Of a stretch of DNA of 64,000 nt, positions 28,815 to 39,599 are shown one piece after another. The notes below the pieces were generated by a model. That model was not told where the DNA came from, searched no databases, and saw only the letters and a list, made by a program, of their open reading frames with translations. The position numbers were made by a program, and so were the translations under genes. How positions within the stretch are numbered: the first letter of the stretch is position 1; each line of letters begins with the position of its first letter. This DNA comes from Jejuia pallidilutea (GTDB lineage Bacteria > Bacteroidota > Bacteroidia > Flavobacteriales > Flavobacteriaceae), in the NCBI RefSeq assembly GCF_002973595.1, contig NZ_PVEO01000001.1:248001-312000 (forward strand). The letters run 5' to 3'.

Positions 28815-30047
28815 TTAGTTGAGTGAATATGCACTAATAAGTGCAACGTTGTTTATCATGTACTTGTATTGATATATGGTATTATCACCTATCATTATCA
28901 AGCTGTTTTCTAACGGTATAACGTCTTTGGCCTGCACATTTTTAAGTGTTTTAACCAAACTTAAATCTACTGGCGTGTTGCGTTTAAATAATTTTAAACC
29001 CGCAGTGCCATCGCAAACATAAAGCATATTATCCTTTATTCCAAGTCCGTAAGGATTTTCTAAAATATAACGTTCAGCTAATTTAGGATGGCTTTTATCT
29101 TTAATGTCTATAACCTCCAGAACACTTTCTTGTTGTCCGCAAACATTGCCACCTCGCAAGGTTAAATAAGCATAATCGCCATCTACCACAACAGGATCGC
29201 ACCCTTGCCAATGTGTAAATTCTGAAACATACTCTGGTGAAGACGGTGTTTTTAAATCGTAAATAAACATCCCTGTTGTACTGCCCAAATACAAATAATT
29301 ATCTGCTGCAAACATGGTTTCTATATTCCACCCTACATGTTGTATTGTTGCTAAAACAGGACTATCCAAATTTTGAATATTAAAAATAGACATGCTGTTT
29401 TGACCCACAGTGTACAAATAATTATGCACTATTTGAAATCGTGCCAAAGACCCTCCTATGCCCACATTAGACTCTGCCATTGTATTAGCAAAAAAAACAT
29501 CATTGGTAATTATTGTTTGATTGTATTTTTCTCTAGATTCTCGTTTTAAATTCCACCCAACAATAACATCGTTTTCAAAATCTATCATTTGGTAATCGGT
29601 ATATTCCGCCTCTTCTGGTATTTGGTAATTGTATACTTCAAACACATCTTCTAAACGCTCTATTTGTTTCACGTTATTAATTTGTGAAATATCAAAAACC
29701 ACCAAATCTGTAGCACTATCGGCATACAAATAATTGTCTTTAACAGAAATATCTTCATTCCCCGGAATCTCTATAAAGTTTATGGGCTGCGGAAATTTTG
29801 GATTAGAATTATCTATAATATGAATTCCTTTATTTACATCTGAAACAAAAATATAATTTGCATAGGTATAAATTTTCCCCGATTCTTCAATAGGTTGTGG
29901 CACCTTGATTTTTACTGCTTTTCTAAATTCTGTTTTACTCATTATTTCTGGAGTGGCCACAATAATTACATCTGTATCATCATCATTATCACAGGAAAAT
30001 AATACAATAAGTGCAAAAAGACTTAAAATTATTGATGCTGGTTTCAT
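28815..30047 (-). CDS. LVIVD-repeat (beta-propeller) lipoprotein
   Basis: 410 residues. Lipoprotein signal with Cys19 in LFSC followed by DNDDDTD, an acidic run of the type that directs Bacteroidota lipoproteins to the surface. The rest is made of repeats such as IHIIDNSNPKFPQPINFIEIPG, LVVFDISQINNVKQ, MSIFNIQNLDSP, MFIYDLKTPSSPEYV and LEVIDIKDKSHPKLAE, the LVIVD pattern that forms a beta-propeller. The ligand is unknown. It is the third gene of an operon with two small proteins upstream. Confidence 0.85.
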   Translation of the reverse strand: MKPASIILSLFALIVLFSCDNDDDTDVIIVATPEIMSKTEFRKAVKIKVPQPIEESGKIYTYANYIFVSDVNKGIHIIDNSNPKFPQPINFIEIPGNEDISVKDNYLYADSATDLVVFDISQINNVKQIERLEDVFEVYNYQIPEEAEYTDYQMIDFENDVIVGWNLKRESREKYNQTIITNDVFFANTMAESNVGIGGSLARFQIVHNYLYTVGQNSMSIFNIQNLDSPVLATIQHVGWNIETMFAADNYLYLGSTTGMFIYDLKTPSSPEYVSEFTHWQGCDPVVVDGDYAYLTLRGGNVCGQQESVLEVIDIKDKSHPKLAERYILENPYGLGIKDNMLYVCDGTAGLKLFKRNTPVDLSLVKTLKNVQAKDVIPLENSLIMIGDNTIYQYKYMINNVALISAYSLN

Positions 30048-30080
30048 AGTTTATAGTTTTGTTTGTTAATAGCAAGTATT

Positions 30081-30530
30081 TTAATAGGAATATAGTAATG
30101 ACGATTCCCAACCGTTTAAGTGCAAAACAACCTTATTTACACTGTTACTAATTTGTAGTGGCTTTAAATTAAAAGAAATGGTTTTCTCAAAATAGGCGTC
30201 GCAATCCTCATTATTTACCAATTCAAATTTCAAGTTTCGCTGTTCTGGAAGCGATTGTGCAATTGCTTCAGAGCCTACCAAATTACAAGCCCATGTTGCG
30301 CCATCGCAACCAGAAGCTCCTATTTTAATATTCAAACAATCATCAACAATTTCTACATCAATAAAATTAAAATCGTCTGAAACCAAACTGCCGTACAACG
30401 CTTTATTTAAAATTACAACCTCATCACAAGAATTATCAACATCTACAACAAGCGCGTCTTCATCGCATTGCATGTTGGTAAAACAAAGTGCAATAAGTAT
30501 CAATAAAGCTGTTTTCTTTATTTTAAGCAT
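30081..30530 (-). CDS. Small exported protein, function unknown
   Basis: 149 residues. The N-terminus (LLILIALCFTNMQCDEDALVVD) is a signal sequence with a Cys followed by acidic residues, probably a lipoprotein despite a weak lipobox. The central part has conserved-looking Cys (DNSCDEV, DDCLNIKIGASGCDGATWAC), which may form disulphides. It lies 33 bases upstream of the LVIVD gene and 6 bases downstream of the next gene. I recognise no domain. Confidence 0.62.
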   Translation of the reverse strand: MLKIKKTALLILIALCFTNMQCDEDALVVDVDNSCDEVVILNKALYGSLVSDDFNFIDVEIVDDCLNIKIGASGCDGATWACNLVGSEAIAQSLPEQRNLKFELVNNEDCDAYFEKTISFNLKPLQISNSVNKVVLHLNGWESSLLYSY

Positions 30531-30536
30531 GTTGTT

Positions 30537-31235
30537 CTAAAATTTAAAAATCGGAAATCCATTTTCGCAAACCACAGCTTTTGGTGGGCTTACAATGTCG
30601 CAAGTAGAAAACACACTCCACTTAAGGTTATAATCTTGTTCTGCTTTGGTATATGCTTCTATTCGTTTTAAAAACTCTTCGGTATCTATTGTTGTTGGGT
30701 ATGCCACAAACCATTGTGGTCCGCCACAAGCTTTAGAACCATAAGGGGTGAATGTCCAGTTTGCACTATTCTGGCAAGGTAAATCTTTCACTAACTCTAA
30801 AGCATTATAAAACAAATCCATTAATGCACGATAGTCTTTTTCTTGTTCGGTGAGTTCTTTAGTAAGTACCAATTCGTTTTCTGTTAACGATAAAATACGC
30901 CATGCATAATGGTTTGGAAAATGGTCTTGGTTTATAGTTATTACATCTTCGGTTAATTGCCATTTACCTTCATAATTAGAGAAAATTAATGGAGGTGTGC
31001 CACAAAAACCAGACGAACGTTCAACAAAATTATTCTTATCTAAAATAGAAATACCATAACCATCCTCAGGAAGGCTCTTTACGCGGCTTAGGGTTATGGT
31101 TTCTTCGTTATATTTAGGTTCTGCCCAGTGGCCAATTAATAAGTTGTTTGCATCTATAAGTGCTTCCTCATTGGGCTCGCATCGCATATTTACAAAACAA
31201 AATATAATAGCAACGGCAAAAACAATTTTCTTCAT
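30537..31235 (-). CDS. Exported protein related in its leader to the next gene, function unknown
   Basis: 232 residues. The leader VAIIFCFVNMRCEPNEEALID is very similar to that of the downstream gene (CFTNMQCDEDALVVD), suggesting the same export route. The middle (LIGHWAEPKYNEETITLSRV ... EGKWQLTEDVITINQ) resembles a lipocalin-like beta barrel of the kind common in Flavobacteria, and several Cys occur (CGTPP, CQNS, CGGPQW). It is first of the three-gene operon that ends at the propeller lipoprotein. Confidence 0.62.
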   Translation of the reverse strand: MKKIVFAVAIIFCFVNMRCEPNEEALIDANNLLIGHWAEPKYNEETITLSRVKSLPEDGYGISILDKNNFVERSSGFCGTPPLIFSNYEGKWQLTEDVITINQDHFPNHYAWRILSLTENELVLTKELTEQEKDYRALMDLFYNALELVKDLPCQNSANWTFTPYGSKACGGPQWFVAYPTTIDTEEFLKRIEAYTKAEQDYNLKWSVFSTCDIVSPPKAVVCENGFPIFKF

Positions 31236-31435
31236 TTAGTTTTAAAGTTTTATTCTGAAATTCAGTTATTAGATACAAAATTACACAAATGGTTGCGTGA
31301 AAAAACCAACGTATTTTAAAGATTAAAAAGAATTTCTTTTTCGTCTGGATTATAATAACCAAAGCAATACGTATTTCACCTGTTAAACTTAGTGTAAAGA
31401 ATTAAAGAATTCTTTCTTAAATAAAGCCTGCCACT

Positions 31436-31467
31436 TTGTCATAAAACACAATTTAATTGTATCTTTG
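31436..31467 (+). promoter_or_regulatory. Candidate promoter of miaB
   Basis: TTG at 31436-31438 and TATCTTTG at 31460-31467 fit the Bacteroidota -33/-7 elements, with 21 bases between them (slightly long). The predicted start is about 50 bases before the miaB ATG. Confidence 0.6.
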
Positions 31468-31471
31468 CACC

Positions 31472-31523
31472 TGCCTTACTGTAAGTAGGCACAAAATTTG
31501 ACCCAGCGGGGTTTCTTAACATT
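31472..31523 (+). other. miaB 5' leader with two short hairpins
   Basis: TGCCT (31472-31476) can pair with AGGCA (31487-31491), and CCC (31502-31504) with GGG (31508-31510) just before the start codon. These might affect translation, but the stems are short and evidence is limited to the sequence. Confidence 0.3.
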
Positions 31524-32972
31524 ATGGAAAAGATTATAGACGAAAATAAACAAGGAGAATCTCTAGTTCTCGATAAAAAAGAAGGCAATACACGCAAACT
31601 CTTTATAGAAAGTTATGGCTGCCAAATGAATTTTAGTGATAGTGAAATTGTAGCTTCAATTTTAACTGAACAAGGGTTTAATACTACCCAAAATTTAGAA
31701 GAAGCCGATTTGGTTTTGGTAAACACCTGTTCTATTCGTGATAAAGCTGAACAAACCGTTAGAAAGCGCCTAGAAAAGTACAATGCCGTTAAGCAAGCGC
31801 AAAACCCAAATATGAAAGTTGGTGTTTTGGGTTGTATGGCAGAACGATTAAAAAGTAAATTCCTAGAGGAAGAAAAAATTGTAGATTTAGTGGTAGGGCC
31901 AGATGCCTACAAAGATTTGCCAAACCTTTTAGCCGAAGTAGAAGATGGTAGAGATGCCATTAACGTTATTCTCTCTAAAGAGGAAACTTATGGCGATATT
32001 TCGCCTGTACGCTTAAACACCAATGGCGTTACTGCTTTTGTATCTATTACCCGAGGTTGCGATAACATGTGTACATTTTGTGTAGTACCATTTACCCGCG
32101 GGCGCGAACGTAGTAGAGACCCGCAAAGCATTATAGAGGAAATTAACGATTTATGGAATAAAGGATATAAGGAAGTAACCCTTTTAGGGCAAAATGTAGA
32201 TAGCTATTTATGGTATGGCGGCGGATTAAAAAAAGATTTTGAAAAAGCCAGTGATATACAAAAAGCTACTGCCGTTAATTTTGCAAAACTGCTAGATTTA
32301 TGTGCCAAAGCCCAACCAAAAATGCGTTTTCGTTTTTCTACCTCCAATCCGCAAGATTTTACGTTGGATGTTATTGAAACCATGGCAAAACACAAAAATA
32401 TATGCAACTACATTCATTTACCTGTGCAAAGTGGTAGTAATCGTATTCTAAAAGCAATGAACCGCCTGCACACGCGTGAAGAGTATTTTGAGTTAATTGA
32501 CAATATAAAACGTTTAATACCAGATTGTGCTATTAGCCAGGATATGATTGCTGGTTTCCCAACCGAAACCGAAGAGGATCATCTGGATACTTTGAGTTTA
32601 ATGGAATACGTAAAGTACGATTTTGGTTTTATGTTTGCTTATTCCGAGCGTCCGGGCACATTAGCAGAACGAAAAATGGAAGATGATATTCCTGAGGATG
32701 TTAAAAAACGTCGCCTTAACGAAATAATAGCATTACAACAAAAACATAGTTTATTGCGCACACAAGCCCATATAGGAAAAACAGAGGAAGTTTTAATTGA
32801 AAAAACCTCTAAACGATCAGATGCACATTGGTCTGGAAGAAACACCCAAAATACAGTTGTAGTATTTCCAAAAGGCAACTACAAGGTTGGCGATTTTGTA
32901 AATGTAAAGATTACAGACTGTACGAGTGCAACATTAATTGGTGAGGCGGTAGAATATTCAGATAATAATTAA
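31524..32972 (+). CDS. miaB: tRNA-2-methylthio-N6-dimethylallyladenosine synthase MiaB
   Basis: 482 residues. An N-terminal UPF0004 domain holds the auxiliary cluster Cys33 (YGCQMN), Cys69 (NTCSIR) and Cys104 (LGCMAER). The radical SAM cluster is Cys179-Cys183-Cys186 (CDNMCTFC), and a C-terminal TRAM domain follows. MiaB adds a methylthio group to A37 of tRNAs that read UNN codons. An insertion near residues 230-250 ([16 protein letters not shown]) is usual in Bacteroidota. The stop codon is two bases from the next gene. Confidence 0.96.
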   Translation: MEKIIDENKQGESLVLDKKEGNTRKLFIESYGCQMNFSDSEIVASILTEQGFNTTQNLEEADLVLVNTCSIRDKAEQTVRKRLEKYNAVKQAQNPNMKVGVLGCMAERLKSKFLEEEKIVDLVVGPDAYKDLPNLLAEVEDGRDAINVILSKEETYGDISPVRLNTNGVTAFVSITRGCDNMCTFCVVPFTRGRERSRDPQSIIEEINDLWNKGYKEVTLLGQNVDSYLWYGGGLKKDFEKASDIQKATAVNFAKLLDLCAKAQPKMRFRFSTSNPQDFTLDVIETMAKHKNICNYIHLPVQSGSNRILKAMNRLHTREEYFELIDNIKRLIPDCAISQDMIAGFPTETEEDHLDTLSLMEYVKYDFGFMFAYSERPGTLAERKMEDDIPEDVKKRRLNEIIALQQKHSLLRTQAHIGKTEEVLIEKTSKRSDAHWSGRNTQNTVVVFPKGNYKVGDFVNVKITDCTSATLIGEAVEYSDNN

Positions 32973-32974
32973 TT

Positions 32975-34246
32975 ATGGAATCAATTCAAGCTATAAAACA
33001 ACGTTTTGGTATTATTGGCAATACACCATCGCTTAATCGGGCTTTAGAAAAAGCAATTCGTGTAGCACCAACCGATATTTCTGTTTTAGTAACGGGAGAA
33101 AGCGGTGTTGGCAAAGAGAGTATTCCTAAAATTATACACCAACTTTCACACAGGAAACACAATAAATATATTGCTGTAAACTGTGGCGCTATTCCAGAAG
33201 GCACCATAGACAGTGAACTTTTTGGACACGAAAAAGGCTCGTTTACAGGAGCTACCTCAACCCGAAGCGGCTATTTTGAAGTAGCAGACGGTGGCACCAT
33301 TTTTTTAGACGAAGTTGGAGAACTACCCTTAACCACTCAAGTACGGTTATTGCGTGTTTTAGAAAATGGCGAATTTATAAAAGTTGGCTCCAGTAAAGTA
33401 CAGAAAACTAATGTGCGTATTGTAGCAGCTACCAACGTTAATATGTTTGAAGCCATAGAAAAAGAAAAGTTTCGTGAAGATTTGTACTATCGTTTAAGTA
33501 CGGTTGATATTCACTTACCTCCACTGCGCGAACGTCAAGACGATATTCACCTACTTTTTAGAAAATTTGCTAGCGATTTCGCCCTAAAATATAAAATGCC
33601 AACCGTAAAACTTACAGATAATGCGGTGCAATTGCTATTAAAACACCGTTGGAGCGGAAATATTAGGCAATTGCGAAATGTTGCTGAACAAATATCGGTA
33701 TTAGAACAGGAACGCACCGTTACTGCTGAAGTTTTAAAGGGCTATTTACCCACCGATGGTTCTGCAAACCTACCTGCCGTTGTAAAAACATCTAAAAGCG
33801 ATAGCGATTTTAGTAGTGAGCGTGAAATTCTTTACAAAGTACTTTTTGATATGAAAAGTGACTTAAACGACCTAAAGAAACTCACCATGGAACTCATGAA
33901 AAGTGGCAATACCAAAGATGTTGAAAAAGAAAATGAGCACCTTATTCAAAAAATTTATGGCGATGTAGATGCCGTTGAAGAAGACTTTGATTTTGAAGAA
34001 GACACCGCCGTTGAAAGCTCTGAAGTACTATCTATTCCCGAGCATGTAAACAATTTACCAGAAAACGACAAATACCATTTTGCTGAAGAAATTGAAGAGG
34101 AAGAAACATTATCGCTACAAGACAAAGAATTAGAATTGATAAAAAAATCGTTGGAACGCCACAATGGAAAACGTAAATTAGCTGCTGCCGAATTGGGCAT
34201 TAGCGAGCGTACATTGTATAGAAAAATTAAGCAATACGATTTATAG
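32975..34246 (+). CDS. Sigma-54-dependent transcription activator without receiver domain
   Basis: 423 residues. The AAA+ domain begins almost at the N-terminus, with no receiver or sensor domain. Walker A GESGVGKE (41-48), sigma-54 loop GSFTGA (88-93, usually GAFTGA), Walker B TIFLDE (108-113). A long acidic linker follows, and then a Fis-type helix-turn-helix (RKLAAAELGISERTLYRKI). Activity is probably set by amount or by partners. It is two bases after miaB and upstream of lptE, so one transcript is likely. A sigma-54-like promoter upstream of groES in this window is a possible target; that link is inference. Confidence 0.92.
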   Translation: MESIQAIKQRFGIIGNTPSLNRALEKAIRVAPTDISVLVTGESGVGKESIPKIIHQLSHRKHNKYIAVNCGAIPEGTIDSELFGHEKGSFTGATSTRSGYFEVADGGTIFLDEVGELPLTTQVRLLRVLENGEFIKVGSSKVQKTNVRIVAATNVNMFEAIEKEKFREDLYYRLSTVDIHLPPLRERQDDIHLLFRKFASDFALKYKMPTVKLTDNAVQLLLKHRWSGNIRQLRNVAEQISVLEQERTVTAEVLKGYLPTDGSANLPAVVKTSKSDSDFSSEREILYKVLFDMKSDLNDLKKLTMELMKSGNTKDVEKENEHLIQKIYGDVDAVEEDFDFEEDTAVESSEVLSIPEHVNNLPENDKYHFAEEIEEEETLSLQDKELELIKKSLERHNGKRKLAAAELGISERTLYRKIKQYDL

Positions 34247-34295
34247 GTTAGCTAGCCGTTGGCAACATAACCAAAAATTATGCGTTAGAAATCAA

Positions 34296-34811
34296 ATGAA
34301 ATACATAAAACACATATCCCTATTTATAGTTGCCATTGTCTTTACAAGCTGTGGCTTTTATTCTTTTACGGGAGCATCAATATCATCAGATACTAAAACA
34401 TTTCAAGTAAATCGCTTTGAAAACAATTCGCTTTTAGTAGAACCAGGCTTAGAGGTTACCTTTAGAAATACCATGATTTCTATACTTGAAAATCAAACAA
34501 ATTTAAACAACGTTAATTCTAATGGCGATATTGTTTACGAAGGCGAAATTACAGAATACCGTATCTCCCCTACAACATCATCAACACAAGGTGATACTTT
34601 TACAGCGGCGCAAAATAGGCTTACTATTACGGTAAAAGTACATTTTTACGATAAAAACGATCCAGAGGCAGAGTTTGAGCAAAGTTTTTCGTTCTTTCAC
34701 GATTACGAAGGTTCAGCTCAATTATCGGGCTCTGTAAAAGATACCGCTATAGAAGAAATTTTTGAACGCATAACACAAGATATTTTTAATGCCTCTTTGG
34801 CAAAATGGTAA
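34296..34811 (+). CDS. lptE: LptE-type lipoprotein of LPS transport
   Basis: 171 residues with a lipoprotein signal (Cys19, FTSCGFYSFTGAS). The short helix-strand pattern and the segment VRN/RFENNS ... LEVTFRNTMIS fit LptE, which plugs the LptD barrel in the outer membrane and helps place LPS on the surface. Family identity is good; the partner lptD is not in the window. It lies 49 bases after the activator gene and 6 before the next gene. Confidence 0.85.
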   Translation: MKYIKHISLFIVAIVFTSCGFYSFTGASISSDTKTFQVNRFENNSLLVEPGLEVTFRNTMISILENQTNLNNVNSNGDIVYEGEITEYRISPTTSSTQGDTFTAAQNRLTITVKVHFYDKNDPEAEFEQSFSFFHDYEGSAQLSGSVKDTAIEEIFERITQDIFNASLAKW

Positions 34812-34817
34812 CATACT

Positions 34818-35768
34818 TTGAATAGTCACGATTTCACATCCTTATTGCAAAACCCGCAACAAATTAACCCTCAAAAAACCGAGGCATTGGAATCTATTAT
34901 TCAAGACTATCCTTATTTTCAATCTGCTAAAGCATTATACCTAAAAGGTTTAAAACAACAAGAAAGCACTAAGTACAATCAAGCCCTAAAAACTACCGCG
35001 GCTTATACTACAGACAGAAGTATCTTGTTTGATTTTATTACATCTGATGTTTTTGTACAGAACGAAATATCTAAAGTCATCAAAAAAAACACCATATATC
35101 TCAACGATATTAATGTGAGTGCCCATGATATTTCTGTAAACAAACACTTAAAGATTGATGATAATCTAAAACAACAAATTAAGGATACTTCAGGCGTTTT
35201 AGATCCAGAATTATTTCAACCCAAAGATCCTTCCGAAGTAAAAAAACTACATTTTAAACTCGATGAGTCTGAAACAATAGAAACGGTTACCCATACAACT
35301 AAAACACAAGAAACTTCTGCAGAGGATATTTTAAATCTTGGTAAACCTTTGCAATTTAGTAGACGCGAAACGCATTCGTTTAACGAATGGCTAAAACTTA
35401 CACGTCTTAAACCTATTAAGCGACCTGAAGATTTAGGTGAAAAAGACTCAGATCCAAAAGTTAATTCGTTAACTAGCATTGCTTCTGAGAACACTACACA
35501 TTTTGAGATTATAGATAAATTTATTGCTGAAAACCCTAAAATAACACCTAGCAAAACCAATGCAGCAAAAGGCAATTTAGCCAAAGTGAGAACAGCACAA
35601 CCTGAGGCTTTAATGACAGAGACTTTAGCACGCATTTATCTGGAGCAAAAAAACTACAAAAAGGCCATTCAATCATATAAAATTTTAAGTTTGAAATATC
35701 CAGAAAAAAGTAGTTTCTTTGCAAACCAAATTAAGGCAATAGAACAATTACAAGAACAAAATAAATAA
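34818..35768 (+). CDS. Hypothetical protein with C-terminal TPR-like segment
   Basis: 316 residues. The start is TTG at 34818 (LNSHDFTSLLQNPQQI), seven bases after lptE; no better ATG is present near it. The C-terminal segment (EALMTETLARIYLEQKNYKKAIQSYKILSLKYPEKSSFFANQI) is a clear tetratricopeptide-like hairpin. The middle is low-complexity and charged. No signal peptide, so it is cytoplasmic. The position between lptE and secG suggests an envelope-related role, but that is only context. Confidence 0.72.
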   Translation: MNSHDFTSLLQNPQQINPQKTEALESIIQDYPYFQSAKALYLKGLKQQESTKYNQALKTTAAYTTDRSILFDFITSDVFVQNEISKVIKKNTIYLNDINVSAHDISVNKHLKIDDNLKQQIKDTSGVLDPELFQPKDPSEVKKLHFKLDESETIETVTHTTKTQETSAEDILNLGKPLQFSRRETHSFNEWLKLTRLKPIKRPEDLGEKDSDPKVNSLTSIASENTTHFEIIDKFIAENPKITPSKTNAAKGNLAKVRTAQPEALMTETLARIYLEQKNYKKAIQSYKILSLKYPEKSSFFANQIKAIEQLQEQNK

Positions 35769-35773
35769 TAACA

Positions 35774-36148
35774 ATGGGTACGTTTACAATATTTTTAATC
35801 CTTATAGTAGTTGTAGCATTTTTACTTGTAGTAGTAATTATGGTACAAAACCCTAAAGGAGGTGGTTTATCTTCATCTTTTGGAGGTGGTGGCACACAAC
35901 AATTAGGTGGTGTAAAAAAGACGACTGACTTTTTAGATAAAAGTACGTGGACTTTAGCAACATTGCTTTTGGTATTAATTTTAGTATCAAACGTAGCAAT
36001 TGGCACAGGAGAAGCAGCTGTAGACTCTAAAGCATTAGATCCTGATGCACCAACAGCGCAACCCCTTCCAGAAGCGCTACCAGATGCTCAACCGCTTCCA
36101 GCGAACGACAATTCTGGAACAACAGATACAAAACCAGAAGAAGAATAA
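35774..36148 (+). CDS. secG: Protein translocase subunit SecG
   Basis: 124 residues. Two transmembrane helices (FLILIVVVAFLLVVVIMVQ; LATLLLVLILVSNVAI) flank the conserved loop QNPKGGGLSSSFGGGG, followed by the usual Pro-rich acidic tail of Bacteroidota SecG. It assists SecYE during export. Five bases after the preceding gene, and followed by a terminator. Confidence 0.95.
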   Translation: MGTFTIFLILIVVVAFLLVVVIMVQNPKGGGLSSSFGGGGTQQLGGVKKTTDFLDKSTWTLATLLLVLILVSNVAIGTGEAAVDSKALDPDAPTAQPLPEALPDAQPLPANDNSGTTDTKPEEE

Positions 36149-36163
36149 TTCCTGTTAAAGAAA

Positions 36164-36201
36164 TTAAAAAATGCCAGCTTTTTAAAGTTGGCATTTTTTA
36201 T
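36164..36201 (+). terminator. Terminator after secG
   Basis: AAAAAATGCCAGCTT (36166-36180) pairs with AAGTTGGCATTTTTT (36185-36199), followed by T-rich DNA. It ends the miaB to secG transcript and separates it from groES. Confidence 0.85.
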
Positions 36202-36213
36202 TTATAGGCATGC

Positions 36214-36254
36214 CTGTAAGTTTGTCAGTTTCTACACAGTGGCACATTTTTGGC
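36214..36254 (+). promoter_or_regulatory. Sigma-54-like promoter with upstream palindrome before groES
   Basis: TGGCACATTTTTGGC (36240-36254) fits the -24/-12 sigma-54 pattern TGGCAC-N5-TTGC with one base changed at the -12 element. Eleven bases upstream, CTGTAAGTTTGTCAG (36214-36228) is an imperfect palindrome, a possible activator site. No CIRCE/HrcA operator is visible. Transcription from here would give a leader of about 40 bases before groES. Confidence 0.45.
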
Positions 36255-36304
36255 TCAAAGCATAAGCGTTAATAACTAATTTAATTCATAAAATATAAAA
36301 CAAA

Positions 36305-36580
36305 ATGGGAGTAAACATTAGACCATTAGCAGACAGAGTTTTAATAGAACCTGCTGCAGCTGAAACAAAAACAGCATCAGGAATTATTATTCCAGACAAC
36401 GCTAAAGAAAAACCACAAAAAGGTACCGTTATAGCTGCCGGACCTGGCACCAAAGACGAACCTATTACGGTTAAAGTTGGTGATACCGTTTTATATGGTA
36501 AATATGCAGGCACCGAATTAAAGCTAGATGGTAACGATTATTTAATGATGCGCGAAAGCGACATTCTTGCGATAGTTTAA
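36305..36580 (+). CDS. groES: Co-chaperonin GroES
   Basis: 91 residues, normal length. Conserved segments [13 protein letters not shown], the mobile loop ([16 protein letters not shown]) and [14 protein letters not shown] are all present. GroES forms the lid of the GroEL cage. Separated from groEL by 103 bases that hold a repeat-like sequence. Confidence 0.97.
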   Translation: MGVNIRPLADRVLIEPAAAETKTASGIIIPDNAKEKPQKGTVIAAGPGTKDEPITVKVGDTVLYGKYAGTELKLDGNDYLMMRESDILAIV

Positions 36581-38315
<1,735 letters not shown>

Positions 38316-38375
38316 TGGTAAATTGCCATTTATAAACATCTCACTCCTTGGTATTGTGAGAAAATATAAATATTT

Positions 38376-38413
38376 AAAAAGCGCTTTCATTGTTTTTGAA
38401 AGCGCTTTTTTTT
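38376..38413 (+). terminator. Terminator of groES-groEL
   Basis: AAAAAGCGCTTTCA (38376-38389) pairs perfectly with TGAAAGCGCTTTTT (38397-38410), then more T. Strong intrinsic terminator; it could also stop transcription arriving from the right. Confidence 0.92.
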
Positions 38414-38460
38414 AGATATTGTAGTTCCCCAAAAAATAAATAGAGAAAAATAAATCTCAA

Positions 38461-38826
38461 TTAATTTGAGCGTAAAATTTTCTCCATTTTTTTACCTTTC
38501 GCTAATTCATCTACTAGCTTGTCTAAATACCTACATTGTTTTGTTAATTCGTTTTCTATTTCCTCAATACGATAGCCACAAATAACACCTTTAATTAGTT
38601 CCGCATTTGGATTAAGGTTAGCCTCTTTAAAAAACGCCTCGAAGGTAGCTTTTCGGTCTATCATCTCTTCTATTTTAGCATCATCAAAACCCGTTAACCA
38701 AGTTATTACTTGATGTAGTTCTTCTTTAGTTCTTCCTTTTTTCTCAACTTTACTTACATAGTGCGGATAGACTGAAAAAAATTTCATCGTCCTAATGCGT
38801 TCGTTGTGTTCAGGCGTTGTTTTCAT
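38461..38826 (-). CDS. DUF2200 family protein
   Basis: About 121 residues from the ATG at 38826 ([14 protein letters not shown]); a frame from 38856 would overlap the upstream gene and is less likely. [28 protein letters not shown] and WLTGFDD are typical of DUF2200, a small all-helical cytoplasmic family of unknown function. It follows a GIY-YIG-like gene with about 17 bases between them. Confidence 0.8.
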   Translation of the reverse strand: MKTTPEHNERIRTMKFFSVYPHYVSKVEKKGRTKEELHQVITWLTGFDDAKIEEMIDRKATFEAFFKEANLNPNAELIKGVICGYRIEEIENELTKQCRYLDKLVDELAKGKKMEKILRSN

Positions 38827-38843
38827 CATGTAGTTTTTCAACG

Positions 38844-39194
38844 TTAGTTGTACCAAACAGCATAGCCTTCTCGTCGTAATTCCAAAGCAAGTGTTTCTTC
38901 CATCTTTAACGCAGCTACTCTGGAGGTTAAAGGACTTATATGATTATACAAACTTGGTCTTAAGTATGCGCCATATTTTTCAACAATATTGGATGATAGC
39001 TTATACCCGTTTTTATTTCTATATGCAGTTTTATGCTGTAAAAACCGTTCTTTAGGCGTTTTGCTCGTCATTCCTACATATAGGCATTCCAGCACACCAT
39101 TAAATTGAGGATTGGCTGCTCTAAATTTAGTGTTTTCAGAAAAAACACGTTTTTTTAGTTCAATAACATAAATTCTGTATTCAGTCTTAGGCAT
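38844..39194 (-). CDS. GIY-YIG-like nuclease domain protein
   Basis: About 116 residues from the ATG at 39194 ([13 protein letters not shown]); an ATG at 39209 is possible. YVIELKK followed by [19 protein letters not shown] is the GIY-YIG fold pattern with its conserved Tyr and Arg. The C-terminal [16 protein letters not shown] may supply the conserved Glu. The family often acts on DNA or is uncharacterised; no specific target can be given. Likely co-transcribed with the DUF2200 gene. Confidence 0.68.
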   Translation of the reverse strand: MPKTEYRIYVIELKKRVFSENTKFRAANPQFNGVLECLYVGMTSKTPKERFLQHKTAYRNKNGYKLSSNIVEKYGAYLRPSLYNHISPLTSRVAALKMEETLALELRREGYAVWYN

Positions 39195-39215
39195 TACTTC
39201 AAAAAGCAAAATGTA

Positions 39216-39584
39216 TTAAGGTTTTTCGTTTTCCTTATCGTGCGCCTCTTTTATATCCTCGTCACGATACTTACAACAAGCATGCACCTGCGCATAAGCT
39301 TCGTCTGTAGCTTTTTTGTCTTCTACATCGTGTCCCGCTGCTAGTACTGCTTTTTGTATGGTGTTGGTATCTGTTTTACGTTCGTCGTAAATTAATTTTA
39401 GCTCGTGTGTATCTATACTCCAATCTGCCCATTTTACGCCTTTTGTGTTTAAACAGGCTTTTTCTATACGGGCTTTACACATACCACAAACACCATCTAC
39501 TTCCATAGAGGTTTTTGCATTTTTATTTTGGGCAAAGGTTGTTGTTCCAATTAGCAATAGTGCTACGATAAATATGTTTTTCAT
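39216..39584 (-). CDS. Exported heavy-metal-binding (HMA) protein
   Basis: 122 residues. Signal peptide (end TFAQN), then one HMA domain with the metal motif CGMC at Cys33 and Cys36. The tail adds a second possible site, VHACC (His101, Cys103, Cys104), and ends in His- and Glu-rich sequence. It is expected to bind copper or a similar soft metal in the periplasm. Downstream of the TonB receptor gene, although about 170 bases of repeat-like DNA lie between. Confidence 0.85.
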   Translation of the reverse strand: MKNIFIVALLLIGTTTFAQNKNAKTSMEVDGVCGMCKARIEKACLNTKGVKWADWSIDTHELKLIYDERKTDTNTIQKAVLAAGHDVEDKKATDEAYAQVHACCKYRDEDIKEAHDKENEKP

Positions 39585-39599
39585 GGTTTTTTTATTTTA

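Noticed and set aside
36202..36304. CIRCE operator upstream of groES
   Set aside because: No TTAGCACTC-N9-GAGTGCTAA or close variant is present; the region fits a sigma-54-like promoter better.
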